A DNA stretch of 64,000 nucleotides from an uncultured Candidatus Peregrinibacteria bacterium (GTDB taxonomy: Bacteria > Patescibacteriota > Gracilibacteria > Peribacterales > Peribacteraceae): positions 1 through 64,000 of the forward strand of contig CAINVY010000003.1 of the NCBI GenBank assembly GCA_903854335.1. Reading direction: 5' to 3'. Under the pieces are notes generated by a model, which was not told the DNA's origin, made no database searches, and saw nothing but the letters and a program-made list of their open reading frames with translations. Of this stretch, positions 10,446 to 21,156 are shown piece after piece (the first letter of the stretch is position 1; the number at the start of each line of letters is the position of its first letter). The position numbers were made by a program, and so were the translations under genes.

Positions 10446-10996
10446 AGACGATCGTAATTTTTCACGGCATCCAAGGCCATGCGGAGGAAAATTGGTTTCC
10501 GTGGCTGAAACGGCAACTCGAAGCGAAAAAGCATCGCGTCATTGTGCCGAATTTTCCGCACCCAGAAGCGCCAATTATTGATGAATGGCTGAACGCGTTT
10601 AAGACATTCGAACCTCTCGTAAATGACGATGCGATGTTCATCGGTCACAGCCTCGGAGCGGCGTTCGTCCTGCGCCTTCTCGAGCAAGCCACGCATCCGA
10701 TCGCAACAGCAGTTCTCGTTGCTCCCGTCTGGGGCATTGCCGGCAATGCGTTCGACCCGCTCATGGCGACATTTACGCAGAACCCGTACGAATGGGATGT
10801 CATTCGAAGTCACTGTCACAACTTCTCTATCGTGCACTCGAATGACGATCCCTATCTCCAACTCGCCAACACACAGGAGCTTGCCAAGCATCTCTCGACA
10901 GACGTGACCGTCATTGAGAATGGCGGCCACTTCAACGCTGCTTCGGGCTTCACTTCATTCCCACAGCTCCTCAACATCGTAGAAGAGCACATGTGA
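10442..10996 (+). CDS. RBBP9/YdeN-type alpha/beta hydrolase
   Basis: 184 aa; FHGIQGHAEENWFPWL, GHSLGAAFVLRLL nucleophile elbow, GGHFNAASGF His. Confidence 0.85.
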   Translation: MKTIVIFHGIQGHAEENWFPWLKRQLEAKKHRVIVPNFPHPEAPIIDEWLNAFKTFEPLVNDDAMFIGHSLGAAFVLRLLEQATHPIATAVLVAPVWGIAGNAFDPLMATFTQNPYEWDVIRSHCHNFSIVHSNDDPYLQLANTQELAKHLSTDVTVIENGGHFNAASGFTSFPQLLNIVEEHM

Positions 10997-11021
10997 AATC
11001 TTCGGAATCCTCAATCCCTTC

Positions 11022-12467
11022 TCACTTCTCGAACTTCATCGGTGTGGAGACGAATGCCCCGGGCTGCACCTCCACGATCACCGTCCTGTGCGAAAGCGGA
11101 AGCATTTTCACCTGCGCGACGCCATTCTTGAAATCGGATACGGAGAGTGTATCGGGGCGATACTGCGCATCGCCGTACGATGTTCGCAGATAGAGCTTCC
11201 CGTCGAAGGAAGGATGAGCAACGACCTGTCCATTATCATCAAGGAGCGTGATGGTGATCGTTTCCCACTGCTGTCCATTGAAGGAACTCGCATGATCGAT
11301 CTGCATCGCTGAGAAGGCAGCGGATGCCGTAGACTGCGAAGATGACGAAGACACAACGGACGGTGCGGCAGGAAGCACCACATCCTCCGTGCCCGCAACG
11401 ATTCCCGCAACGCTCGCAGCAATGCTGGAGGAGGAAACCGACGAGGCCATGGCAACAGAGGTGATTCCTCTCTTAGCCAACAGTGCCGCCTTGCGCTGAG
11501 CCACCAAATCCGTGGAGCTGACAGTCGAAGAAGGTGTGTTCAAGACGACCGTTGTCGGCTCCGCCAGATTCGCTTGAACAAACACCATGGGATTCACGGT
11601 ATTGGCATATCCGTTCGCCTGGAATATCTTCGAATCGATTGCCTGCGAAGAACTCATTCCCGCGAGTCTCGCCTGCATGCCGGTAAAGGGCCAATACGGA
11701 TGGAATGGAACGGTCTTGCCATCGATTCCAATATCGCGGTCGATCTGGAAGTGGAGGTGCGGACCCGTCGCATCACCGGTCTGCCCGGAAAGCCCGATCA
11801 GCTGCGTCTTACGCACGATATCTCCTTCCTGCACGTCCGTTTCACTCATGTGAGCATAACAAGAGTAGAGCACCGTCGTCTTTCCGGGATTCAACGGATC
11901 TGGGACATGGGGATGACGAATGACGATGTATTTGCCGAAGCCCGAGGAATCATTCCCCACCTCCGTCACGATGCCATTCGCAATTGATTGGATGGGCGTT
12001 CCCACGGGAACGCGGATATCCACGCCCGGATGGACGCCGGATCCCTCGGCACCCGTCGCATACGAGCCCATGTACCCGACAGAGTAATACGAGTTCGAAC
12101 CATTCACCTGTTCCTTCGCACTGTTATAGGAGGGAAGAGGGATGAGAAGATCAGTGGGAACTTCGGAAAAGAGATGCACCTGAGCATTGCCCCCGTACGT
12201 AGACCAACGCGAATAATCGGGAACACGCGCAACCGGTGGGACTGTCCCCGTGTAGACGATCAGACTATCATCGGTCTGACCGAGAACGGACTTCCAGAAC
12301 ACTTGCCACCCATGCTGCCCCATCATATTGCCCGTCACGAAAGCGAAGACCGAAATTACGGCTACCCAGAAGGTCGCTCTCTGCGACAGATACTGGAGAG
12401 GATGCAGCTCCCTCTTCTTATGGAGGGGACGCAATTTGAACTTCCGGTTTTTTGACAGTTTTTTCAT
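11022..12467 (-). CDS. M23 family metallopeptidase with Ser-rich linker
   Basis: 481 aa; TM near N-terminus; GVHPGVDIRVPVGTPI, YAHMSE, GATGPHLHFQID-type motif. Confidence 0.93.
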   Translation of the reverse strand: MKKLSKNRKFKLRPLHKKRELHPLQYLSQRATFWVAVISVFAFVTGNMMGQHGWQVFWKSVLGQTDDSLIVYTGTVPPVARVPDYSRWSTYGGNAQVHLFSEVPTDLLIPLPSYNSAKEQVNGSNSYYSVGYMGSYATGAEGSGVHPGVDIRVPVGTPIQSIANGIVTEVGNDSSGFGKYIVIRHPHVPDPLNPGKTTVLYSCYAHMSETDVQEGDIVRKTQLIGLSGQTGDATGPHLHFQIDRDIGIDGKTVPFHPYWPFTGMQARLAGMSSSQAIDSKIFQANGYANTVNPMVFVQANLAEPTTVVLNTPSSTVSSTDLVAQRKAALLAKRGITSVAMASSVSSSSIAASVAGIVAGTEDVVLPAAPSVVSSSSSQSTASAAFSAMQIDHASSFNGQQWETITITLLDDNGQVVAHPSFDGKLYLRTSYGDAQYRPDTLSVSDFKNGVAQVKMLPLSHRTVIVEVQPGAFVSTPMKFEK

Positions 12468-12507
12468 ATGTGTTTTGTTACCATCATAATATCATTATTA
12501 GCATGTT

Positions 12508-13524
12508 ATGTCAATTACTGATTCCTACCAAATATCGCTACTCAATCCCGAAAACACGATAACTTCGGGAGCATCCCTCGCAAAGACCCTATACGCCTTC
12601 CCAGTAGATATTCTTCTGTCCGGAGATCTTGGAACAGGAAAGACAACTCTGCTGAGAGGATTTGCGAAGGCGCTTTCCATAGAAGACTCCATCGTCAGTC
12701 CCACATTTGCCCTCGAACAAAGGTACGAAACTCCCTACGGAGAAATGGCACACATCGATCTCTATCGTCTCACAACACTGCAAGCGCGAGATCTTCTCCA
12801 TGCCTCGGAGGAACACTGCGCCATTCGCTGCATTGAGTGGCCGCAGCGTCTCGACCTTCCCCTCCCGGAATGTTTCCCGCAGAGCATCGCGATTACCCTC
12901 GAAGAAGAAGGTGACGGCCGCCTCCTCTCCGTCGACTTCCGGGACATTCCTTTCCCATCCGACGATGAGATTGCGACATGGCGCCACGAATGCATGGTTC
13001 CCTCGGGAGTCGCGAAGCACTGCGATGCTGTTGCGGCATTCATTCAAAACGTCATCATCCCCTCGATGAAGACACAGCACCGCATCGTTCGACCTCAGAT
13101 GCTGCGCGCGGCAGCGATGACGCACGATCTCCTACGCTTCCTCGACTTCAAAAACCAAGCCTTCGCGATCACGCACACAGAGGAGCAGGAACAACGCTGG
13201 GCTCAATTGCGCGAATCCTACGACGGTCTCTCCCACGAGAGCGCCTGCGAACGATTCCTTTCGGAGCGCGGATTCGCCACCCTCGGGCGCGTCGTGGGGA
13301 CACACGGGCTCGCTCTCCCCTCTCACGAACGCGTCACGATCGAACAGAAGATCCTCTTCTACGCCGACAAGCGCGTGAAGATGGACTCCGTCGTCTCTCT
13401 CGACGAACGTTTTGCGGATTTTCGTGCTCGCTATGACGAGGGGAAAGCTTCTGAGGAATCCGCACGATGGTACGAAGAAGCGAAGGAGCTCGAGAAAGAG
13501 CTCTTCCCGCACGGATGTCCCTGA
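12508..13524 (+). CDS. tsaE: TsaE ATPase fused to a C-terminal HD-like domain
   Basis: N-terminal LSGDLGTGKTTLLRGFAKAL, SPTFALEQRYE, HIDLYRL (TsaE); C-terminal AKHCDAVA, MLRAAAMTHDLLRF, ADKRVKMDSVVSLDERF (HD hydrolase-like). Confidence 0.85.
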   Translation: MSITDSYQISLLNPENTITSGASLAKTLYAFPVDILLSGDLGTGKTTLLRGFAKALSIEDSIVSPTFALEQRYETPYGEMAHIDLYRLTTLQARDLLHASEEHCAIRCIEWPQRLDLPLPECFPQSIAITLEEEGDGRLLSVDFRDIPFPSDDEIATWRHECMVPSGVAKHCDAVAAFIQNVIIPSMKTQHRIVRPQMLRAAAMTHDLLRFLDFKNQAFAITHTEEQEQRWAQLRESYDGLSHESACERFLSERGFATLGRVVGTHGLALPSHERVTIEQKILFYADKRVKMDSVVSLDERFADFRARYDEGKASEESARWYEEAKELEKELFPHGCP

Positions 13525-13536
13525 CTTTCTCTCTGC

Positions 13537-14100
13537 TTAGAGCCGCCAGGGGATGAGCTGTTGATACAGAATCGAGAGAACAGTCTGAAGTCCACCTCTT
13601 ACAATGAAAGGGCTGAGAACAAGAAATAGAAGTGCGAGCGACACACCCCCAATCACCAAGTATTCACGCAAAGTCAGAGCTTTCTTCTTTGAGGAAAAGA
13701 TCACATCGCGATTCGTCATCACTCTCAGTGATCGAACAAACAACATTCCCTTCGTGAGAAGAAGAACCGCCGCACTGAAGACCATCGTAAGGATCGCCGC
13801 AGTCCCCTCCCTCGCGACGAAGCCGGAAAAAGGACTCAGAATGACAACGAAAAGAAGTCCGATCGAGAAGAGGAGTGCATCGTTCAAAAAAAGTCTCGCA
13901 ACGGAATCGCGTGAACGTGCTCGAGCACGCGCCACGGTGAATGCCGCCGCGAGAAAAAGCAGCGACACCCCGAAGTTCGTCAGAGATGCGAGAATGAAGA
14001 GCACGACGAACACTCCGGCATGGAACGCATAGAGATCACTCCATCGAACAAGTGAGGCGCGCTGCAGTTGGCTCTGTCTTGTCATGGTTGTTTCGTACAC
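13537..14100 (-). CDS. Hypothetical multi-TM membrane protein
   Basis: 187 aa with several hydrophobic segments; fits the gap between flanking genes. Confidence 0.7.
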   Translation of the reverse strand: MYETTMTRQSQLQRASLVRWSDLYAFHAGVFVVLFILASLTNFGVSLLFLAAAFTVARARARSRDSVARLFLNDALLFSIGLLFVVILSPFSGFVAREGTAAILTMVFSAAVLLLTKGMLFVRSLRVMTNRDVIFSSKKKALTLREYLVIGGVSLALLFLVLSPFIVRGGLQTVLSILYQQLIPWRL

Positions 14101-14145
14101 TATAACATTTTGTTGCTTATCTGTCCATGTTTTCAGAATACCGTA

Positions 14146-15447
14146 TTAGCGAAGGATTTTGCGTATTTTTGCTATTCTCTCCCTCACTTCCTTCTCAAAA
14201 CCACGATCTGATGGCTCGTAGACGTCTTCCGGCTCCATCCCGATCGGGAAGTACGACGCACGCACAACGGCCCCTTCGCTCTCGTGAGGATACTGATACC
14301 CGACGTGGTACCCCTGTTCCCGCATCGCCTTCACGGGAGCGTTGCGAAGGTGATAGGGAACTTCCAGTGAGGGGGCCAAGCGAATTCGCTCCTTCGTTCG
14401 ATCCTTGGCGCACGTCACGGAGTTACTCTTGGGGGCCTGGCTCAGGTACACGCATGCGTGAGCGAGGAAAAATTCCCCCTCCGGCAATCCGACAAGCTCG
14501 AAGGCCTGCCATGCAGACACCACGATCTGGAGCGCACGCGGATCGGCGTTCCCCACATCCTCACTCGCGAAGATCGCCATGCGACGAAAAAGAAACCTCG
14601 GATCTTCCCCGCTCTCGATCATCTTAAAGAGCCACACGAGCGCCGCGTCGACGTCGCTCCCGCGCATCGTTTTGATGAATGCCGAGATCGTATCGTAGTG
14701 ATCCTCGCGATCGGAGTCGTAGCGTTTGGAACGTTCACTGAAGAGCTTGCGTGCATCATCAAGAGAAATCTTCTTCCCCACCGTCATCACCGTCAGCTCC
14801 AGAGCATTGAGCGCGATGCGCGCATCTCCGTTGCTCACGGTAGCGATGTGCTCGATCGCCTCGCGGGCGAGGGAGACCTTTCCTCCAAATCCCCTCTCAT
14901 CCACAATCGCTCGCTCCAAAATAAGGGAAAGATTCTCCAAGCTGAGAGGCTTGAGCAAATAGACCTGCGACCGCGACACGAGCGCGGCGTTCACGTCGAA
15001 GTAGGGATTCTGCGTCGTCGCCCCGATCAGCGTCACCACCCCGTTCTCAACAAATGGAAGAAGTGCATCCTGCTGGGCAGTATTGAATCGATGAATTTCG
15101 TCCACGAAGAGAACTGTGCGCGTCTTGAATGTCTCTCGCATGCGCCTCGCTTCTTCGCAAACCTCCTTGAGTTCCTTCACCCCGCTCGTCACCGCATTGA
15201 GTCGTACAAAGGTCGCCTCCGTAGAAGCCGCAATAACATGCGCCAGCGCGGTCTTGCCCGTCCCGGGAGGTCCGGCGAGAATGATAGAGCGAAGCTGATC
15301 GTGCTCGATCGCATTACGCAGCGCCGTCCCCTCCCCCACAATCGCTTCTTGCCCTACGAATTCCGCGAGGCTGCGCGGCCGCATCCGATAGGCCAGAGGT
15401 TCTGTTGTAGCCGCGTTTGAAACGGGCGCACGTGCCATGGGAACCAT
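14146..15447 (-). CDS. rarA: Replication-associated recombination protein A (AAA ATPase)
   Basis: 433 aa; LAEFVGQEAIVGEG, LAGPPGTGKTALAHVIA, LFVDEIHRFNTAQQDALLP, IGATTQNP. Confidence 0.96.
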   Translation of the reverse strand: MVPMARAPVSNAATTEPLAYRMRPRSLAEFVGQEAIVGEGTALRNAIEHDQLRSIILAGPPGTGKTALAHVIAASTEATFVRLNAVTSGVKELKEVCEEARRMRETFKTRTVLFVDEIHRFNTAQQDALLPFVENGVVTLIGATTQNPYFDVNAALVSRSQVYLLKPLSLENLSLILERAIVDERGFGGKVSLAREAIEHIATVSNGDARIALNALELTVMTVGKKISLDDARKLFSERSKRYDSDREDHYDTISAFIKTMRGSDVDAALVWLFKMIESGEDPRFLFRRMAIFASEDVGNADPRALQIVVSAWQAFELVGLPEGEFFLAHACVYLSQAPKSNSVTCAKDRTKERIRLAPSLEVPYHLRNAPVKAMREQGYHVGYQYPHESEGAVVRASYFPIGMEPEDVYEPSDRGFEKEVRERIAKIRKILR

Positions 15448-15476
15448 CGTAGCGCGAAAAGAAGAGGGGCGTCAGA

Positions 15477-16436
15477 TCAATGCGTCATATTTTTCGCGAC
15501 CTGATGTGCGAAGCAACCACGCAATGCCTCTTCGGCAGCATCCACCAGTGCACGGAGAAAAGCACCGTCTCGCGTCGACGGAAGCGTGGAAAGTTTATCT
15601 CCCTCCCCCAGGGAAAACACCTCGAAAGGCACACCGAGAGCCAACGCGGCAATCGCGCCGTGATAACGCGCAGTGTAGACCTGACCGCACGAGGCAACAG
15701 CTTGAGCAAGATCTCTCAGGTTTCGCACGGGACGAAAGACCGCACGCGGAAGAAGAAACTGCAGTCTTTGAGAAAAAACGATCTCGCGCGGATCATCGGG
15801 ATGGAGCGAAAGGATAATGGCTGGCTTACCCGAGGCCTCTGCACGCTCCTGCGCCTGGTGGAAAAACTCTTCCGTCGCATTGAAGCGGGGAATAATGGCG
15901 AAATGCTCGGGCGACACTGACAAATTCAGATCCTGCAGAAGCGAAAATACGGGATCGAATCCCTCCGAAACGAGAAGATTCTTGACGAGGGACTTCGCGC
16001 GCGAGAGGGACGAGGCATCGCGCACGGAGAAGAACGAAGCATGTCGAAAAGCGCTCCGCGCAAGCATCTCTCCCACTCTCGTACGGAATGGCCCCACTCC
16101 CTGGAACGCAAAGTACACGGGCTTGCCAAAGAAACCGGCGACCTTCGCGTGCAGCCACCAGAGCACACACGCGTGTACCGACTCTATATCCGTGAAAAGC
16201 GTGCCACCCCCGAACACCACGGCATCGCAAGACTTGAATGCACGGACCGTTCGCCACCAGGGCCGAAGGAATGATCGAATCCCGCATGGCAATCGGGGTA
16301 CGTCCGTGCCCCTGGGCGCAGCCGAAACGATCTGCCACTCTTCGCCTGCAAACCGCGAGAGGAAGTACGCAAGAAGAGCCTCATCTCCGAGGTTCCCGAC
16401 ACCATAGTTTCCCACAAGTAAAAGCCGCATACGCAC
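15477..16436 (-). CDS. csaB: Polysaccharide pyruvyl transferase family protein (CsaB-like)
   Basis: 319 aa; LLLVGNYGVGNLGDEALLAYFLSRF, VFGGGTLFTD, YTARYHGAIAALALGVPF. Confidence 0.88.
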   Translation of the reverse strand: MRMRLLLVGNYGVGNLGDEALLAYFLSRFAGEEWQIVSAAPRGTDVPRLPCGIRSFLRPWWRTVRAFKSCDAVVFGGGTLFTDIESVHACVLWWLHAKVAGFFGKPVYFAFQGVGPFRTRVGEMLARSAFRHASFFSVRDASSLSRAKSLVKNLLVSEGFDPVFSLLQDLNLSVSPEHFAIIPRFNATEEFFHQAQERAEASGKPAIILSLHPDDPREIVFSQRLQFLLPRAVFRPVRNLRDLAQAVASCGQVYTARYHGAIAALALGVPFEVFSLGEGDKLSTLPSTRDGAFLRALVDAAEEALRGCFAHQVAKNMTH

Positions 16437-16463
16437 AGTATACGCACCTTTCGTTCCATGTCT

Positions 16464-16913
16464 TCAGGCCTCCGTCGCCACTTCCGCCTCCGGTTGGACA
16501 GCCGCCTCCTCCGCTACGGGAGGTTCCGGCGCCTGTACAGCCACCGCAAACTCATCGGCGCCCGTGAATCGCTCGCTGAGTCTCGCGGACTTCCCTCTCC
16601 TGCCGCGAAGGAAGGAGAGCTTCGCGCGACGCACCTTCGCGACCTTCTTCACTTCGATCTTCTCAATGACCGGTGATTGCAGGGGGAATACTCTCTCCAC
16701 GCCAATACCGGATGCAATGCGTCGCACCGTAAACGACACGTCCGTCGCAGTGTGTCCGCGATGAATGGCGATGATCAATCCTTCGAAAATCTGCACGCGC
16801 TCCTTCTCCCCTTCCTTGATCCGCTCGTGCACACGAACGGTATATCCCGGAGCGAGCGGGGGGTGCTTCTTTGTGAAGCGGGTTGCCTGATCGTGGAGAA
16901 TGAGAGAGGGCAC
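16464..16913 (-). CDS. rplS: 50S ribosomal protein L19 with acidic/Ala-rich C-terminal tail
   Basis: 149 aa; PPLAPGYTVRVHERIKEGEKERVQIFEGLIIA, SGIGVERVFPLQSP, RRAKLSFLRGRRGKSAR. Confidence 0.93.
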   Translation of the reverse strand: MPSLILHDQATRFTKKHPPLAPGYTVRVHERIKEGEKERVQIFEGLIIAIHRGHTATDVSFTVRRIASGIGVERVFPLQSPVIEKIEVKKVAKVRRAKLSFLRGRRGKSARLSERFTGADEFAVAVQAPEPPVAEEAAVQPEAEVATEA

Positions 16914-16984
16914 TGCAGAACTTGAAAGCCGATGGAGACTACAGAACGCCTCTCCCCCTGTAAAGCCAAAATGGCTTCCTCAGC

Positions 16985-17581
16985 TCATTCTCGGGCTTCT
17001 TCTATTTGCGCCTGCATGGTGTTGTGCACGATGAAATTGCGCGGATCGTTGAGGATTTCCAGGATGAAGCGGTCGCGCAGGCTCAAGCGATAGAGAAAGT
17101 CTGCTTCCGAGAAGATACTGTACTTCACGTCTTTGAGCGTTGAATCCTGCGCCAGGAGCGCCTCCAGCAATTCCTTCTTCACCACGCCGACGATGAGAAG
17201 ATCGACCTTACTCTCCGTCCCCGTGAACGTTCCTGCGAGGAGGATTAGCTGAACATTCGGCAGCTTCTTGAGGCTGGCAATCACCGGACTCTCCGTCTGG
17301 ATCTCCTTAGAGAAAATACTGCGCAATTCCGCAAAGAGAGGAAACTCCGAATCCACACGGTAGTACTTCTTGCGGTTCTTGTGACGCGACTTCACTAGTC
17401 CGATACGACGAAGGTTTTCCAATTCTCTGCGAATGGAGTTGATCTGCTCTCCGAGCAAACGTGTCAGCTCTCGAATGAAAAATTCCTCTTCCGAATGGAG
17501 GAGAAAAGTGGACAAAAGCTTCACTCTTGTCTGAGAACTAAACAGCGCTTTAAGTGTCACTGAGGACATGTTCACAAACAT
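16985..17581 (-). CDS. ArsR-like winged-helix transcriptional regulator
   Basis: 198 aa; LFSSQTRVKLLSTFLLHSEEEFFIRELTRLLGEQINSIRRELENLRRIGLVKSR. Confidence 0.75.
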   Translation of the reverse strand: MFVNMSSVTLKALFSSQTRVKLLSTFLLHSEEEFFIRELTRLLGEQINSIRRELENLRRIGLVKSRHKNRKKYYRVDSEFPLFAELRSIFSKEIQTESPVIASLKKLPNVQLILLAGTFTGTESKVDLLIVGVVKKELLEALLAQDSTLKDVKYSIFSEADFLYRLSLRDRFILEILNDPRNFIVHNTMQAQIEEARE

Positions 17582-17839
17582 TACTCAGGAGACCTCCTAT
17601 AGTGCAAGAAAGTTATTCAAAACTGTGTACATCTTTCTTGTTCAGAGTATTTGGCTAATATAAGAGCAGTTATGTGATAAATTCATTGAAATTTTGCATT
17701 CTTTGATCACAATTTGTACTCGCCTTTATGAAAATATATTGTCTAGATTAATATCCTTCGGTTTGAGAGAGCTATTCCCTTCTCTCGAAAGCCCTTCTGG
17801 CGATTGTATAATGAACAGAAATATGGTATCCTGATCAGA

Positions 17840-19825
17840 ATGTCTCGAAGAAAAACATCCCTCATCGCCGGAGCAGTTCTGCTTCTCATCTGCACCTTCT
17901 TCTCGAAGATGCATGGTGATTCCCTGGGTATCGATATTGCTCATGCTCAAGGAGTCGCCAATCCCTCTCTGGATAGCGTCGTAAGTGGCATTGCGTGGAT
18001 GGCGGGAGTGGCCATCACCTTCATGAATTTCCTCATGTGGGCGATCTTCGTGATGCTGGATCTTCTGCTCGATCCCAATTTGATCTTCGGACTGACGGGA
18101 GGCAGCTCCGGCGACCTCATCGACATCCTCCATACCATTTGGCAGCTCTCGAGGGATCTGGTGAATATCACCTTCATCTTCGTATTGATCGGCGCTGCGA
18201 TTATGACCATTGTGAAAGCGGATACGGCGATCCTCAGCGGGAAGAACATCGCCAAATTCATCATTGCCCTCGTCCTCGTCAACTTCTCCTGGTTCATCCC
18301 ACAGGTGATCTTCGATATTTCGCAAGTCGTGACGGCAACGGTCTACGACATCCCTTCCATGCTCTCAAACGGCGACAGTAAGAAAATATGCACCGTGAAG
18401 GATGACCAAGGAAACGAACAGCCCTGCGAAGTCATCCAGGAGGTGCGATTCCTCGATAAAACGAATGGCCTCACGAACGGCCAAACGACCAACGACGGCA
18501 AAGGATCGTGGAAGTGCCCCATCGCCGGGCTCGTCTGCTACCGCTACAAATCCTTCGATGAGGATACGGAAACGGGCATGCCCTCCAAGATCATGAACGG
18601 ACTCGTGATCAACTACGCGAACCTCCGCAATCTCACCAGCCCCTCGACGATGAACGGCCCCGCGCCCGTCGGCATCACGGCCACCATCACATTCCTCATC
18701 AAGATGTTGGTGGTCCTCGCCATCCACATCGCGTTGTTCTTCCCGATGCTGGCGATGGCCATCGCGTTCCTCATCCGCATTCCGATCCTCTGGATCACGA
18801 TGGCCTTCATGCCATTCGTGGCGATCGGGTACGTGATGGGTCCGCAGCTCAAAGCCTTCGACTCCAAGGGGATCATCGAAGGGCTGAGCAAAACATTCCT
18901 GAGTGCTGCGTTTTTGCCGGCGATCGTCGGTGTTCCGCTCTCCATAGGATTCATCCTCGTTAACGCGGGCATGAGTCAAAATCCCCCCGCCGCCCTCACC
19001 ATGATTCTCAACGGCAGTGCTGGTACTGGAGGAAGCTCCGGCATTTCGGATTCGTTCCCGCTCATCGCCGGCGTGAGCGACCTCTGGCAGCTTTTCTGGC
19101 TCTTCATGACGCTCGGCATCATGTGGGTCGGCGTCTTCGCGGCGCTTGAGCAACAGAAGATCACGAGCAGCTTCACGAACGGCTTGAAGAAGGGCGGAGA
19201 AGGCCTCGGGAAGTTCGCCCTCAATGTACCGTTGAGCATTCCGTTCATTCCCGCTCCGTCCAAAGCAGGAGGCGGCATGATGTCATTCAATAAGCTGCGA
19301 ACGAAAACGAGACAACTCGAAGGAGATGCGGAGCGCGGAGATCTCTTCGATAGTAGCGGGGATAAATCCTCATCGGAGCACATCTCGAAAGCCATCGGAG
19401 AGCTACCGGAACAATCCAAAAAGAAGTTCGAAGGCGACCTCAAAATCACGATTAGAAAAGACTTGAAACCCCAAGAGAAGGTAGACGAATTGAGAAAGAT
19501 ATTCACACGAGAATACAGCAATGTTCCTGGCTATGACTCGAGCATCATCTCAGCTGCAACTGATAATAAGAAGTTCCTGGATGCCATCGCAGATCAGTTC
19601 CCGGACCTCGAATCCGAACTCAACAAGCTCGAAAGCGACGCGCGAAACTACACGCCGCCGGCTACCACGCCGACTCCGGCAGCAGCACCCGCGGCAACTC
19701 CCGCTCCCACGGCTCCTGCTGCCCCTGCGGCGCCCGTGACACCTCCGACACCAACGACGCCTGCCGCTCCCCCGCTGACCCCACCGACAACGCCCCCCAC
19801 TCCTAGACCAGCAACAACCCCATGA
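17840..19825 (+). CDS. Large membrane protein, TrbL/VirB6-like
   Basis: Signal peptide/TM, several TM segments, Pro/Ala/Thr-rich C-terminus; TATAAT at 17807-17812 upstream. Confidence 0.65.
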   Translation: MSRRKTSLIAGAVLLLICTFFSKMHGDSLGIDIAHAQGVANPSLDSVVSGIAWMAGVAITFMNFLMWAIFVMLDLLLDPNLIFGLTGGSSGDLIDILHTIWQLSRDLVNITFIFVLIGAAIMTIVKADTAILSGKNIAKFIIALVLVNFSWFIPQVIFDISQVVTATVYDIPSMLSNGDSKKICTVKDDQGNEQPCEVIQEVRFLDKTNGLTNGQTTNDGKGSWKCPIAGLVCYRYKSFDEDTETGMPSKIMNGLVINYANLRNLTSPSTMNGPAPVGITATITFLIKMLVVLAIHIALFFPMLAMAIAFLIRIPILWITMAFMPFVAIGYVMGPQLKAFDSKGIIEGLSKTFLSAAFLPAIVGVPLSIGFILVNAGMSQNPPAALTMILNGSAGTGGSSGISDSFPLIAGVSDLWQLFWLFMTLGIMWVGVFAALEQQKITSSFTNGLKKGGEGLGKFALNVPLSIPFIPAPSKAGGGMMSFNKLRTKTRQLEGDAERGDLFDSSGDKSSSEHISKAIGELPEQSKKKFEGDLKITIRKDLKPQEKVDELRKIFTREYSNVPGYDSSIISAATDNKKFLDAIADQFPDLESELNKLESDARNYTPPATTPTPAAAPAATPAPTAPAAPAAPVTPPTPTTPAAPPLTPPTTPPTPRPATTP

Positions 19826-21156
19826 CGACCTTCGAGACTCCGCCGCCTATTCAAATTCCGACGGATACATCCGCCAATTTCCCCTCGCCTCACGCAAAGC
19901 TGCTGTTTGAGGCGAATACTGCAGCTAACGACCTGAATCAGCAAGGGAAGGACGTATCGGACGATCATCTCTCGCCTCATGCGAAATTTTTATTGGAAAG
20001 CAGAAATGCAGCCATCAGCATGAACCAAGATCGCTTGGAAATGCTCGCGACCATGCCCGACAATGCGGACAACGAAGCTCTGCGCAGAGCGACGTACATG
20101 AACATCTACCGCAAATGCAACGACATCATCGCCCTCCAGGTGACGGGCGAAGAGTGGCAGAAGTATCTGCAGTCCGGCACGCAGCTGATCGAAGAGATGA
20201 AATCGTCGAGGATGCAGAGTCAAATCCTGAGCGCGCGGAGCAATGCCCTGAAAAACATTCTCTCACTCACGAAGCCTCCCGCCGCGGGGAAGATCCCCAC
20301 GTTTGACTCGACGCGCTTCGTGATGACCGTCGAAGGGGAGCTGCTCGCTGCCAGAGAAACACTCACGGTACTGACCGACGAATCCCAGAAGCAAGCCATC
20401 GAGAATGAGATCTCCTACCTTCAGAACATCCTGACAGGATTCAACCTCCCCGCAAACGAAGAAACCATCAAGAGGTTCGACCTCCAGGGCAAAGCCAGAC
20501 CCGATGAGAAGCGCGGTGAGTGGAGGAAGACGGGAAAGAGATTGGCGCAGCTGGGCGCAATCCTCGGCACAGGAACGATCTTCTTCGGCACGCTCGCCAC
20601 GACGGTCTTCTCGGAATCAGGCTATCCGCAAGCAGCCGGCATCTGGGGCGTGCTCTTCGCGCTCAGTCTCTGGGGACCCAATTTCTCGAAAACCAAAGTG
20701 GAGAAAATCCAACAGGAGATGCAATTCACGAAAGAAGAAGGATTCAACAGCGTTGTGAGCGAACTGAGATTTATGCAGGAGAGAGACTTCCAGGATTTCT
20801 CCTCCGATCACCGCGGGAAGCTCACCGAAGTCGCGGAGAAACTTATGGCAAATCGCCCGGCGGCGACGAAGGCGATCCGCACACTGCTCGACGAAAAGAA
20901 AGGGGCAAAGACGGAAGAGAAGAAGACCGAGGCACGAGAGAAATTGCGTTCTCTCCTCGGCGACGATCCCGAGACGCAGAAACTCCTGAATAACGAGCAG
21001 AAATTCATCGCCTTCGCGTTGCCGATCCTCGATCACGCGAAGAGTCCGGAGGCACAGCAAGTCCTTCTGACGTACCTCTCGGATGCGATGCCACCTACTG
21101 AAAAAGACCTGTCACACGAGCCACCACCGACACAGATCAGTCTTCCTTCTTCTTGA
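19822..21156 (+). CDS. Hypothetical protein with helical regions and central TM pair
   Basis: 444 aa, ATGA overlap with the upstream gene; no recognised family. Confidence 0.75.
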   Translation: MTTFETPPPIQIPTDTSANFPSPHAKLLFEANTAANDLNQQGKDVSDDHLSPHAKFLLESRNAAISMNQDRLEMLATMPDNADNEALRRATYMNIYRKCNDIIALQVTGEEWQKYLQSGTQLIEEMKSSRMQSQILSARSNALKNILSLTKPPAAGKIPTFDSTRFVMTVEGELLAARETLTVLTDESQKQAIENEISYLQNILTGFNLPANEETIKRFDLQGKARPDEKRGEWRKTGKRLAQLGAILGTGTIFFGTLATTVFSESGYPQAAGIWGVLFALSLWGPNFSKTKVEKIQQEMQFTKEEGFNSVVSELRFMQERDFQDFSSDHRGKLTEVAEKLMANRPAATKAIRTLLDEKKGAKTEEKKTEAREKLRSLLGDDPETQKLLNNEQKFIAFALPILDHAKSPEAQQVLLTYLSDAMPPTEKDLSHEPPPTQISLPSS

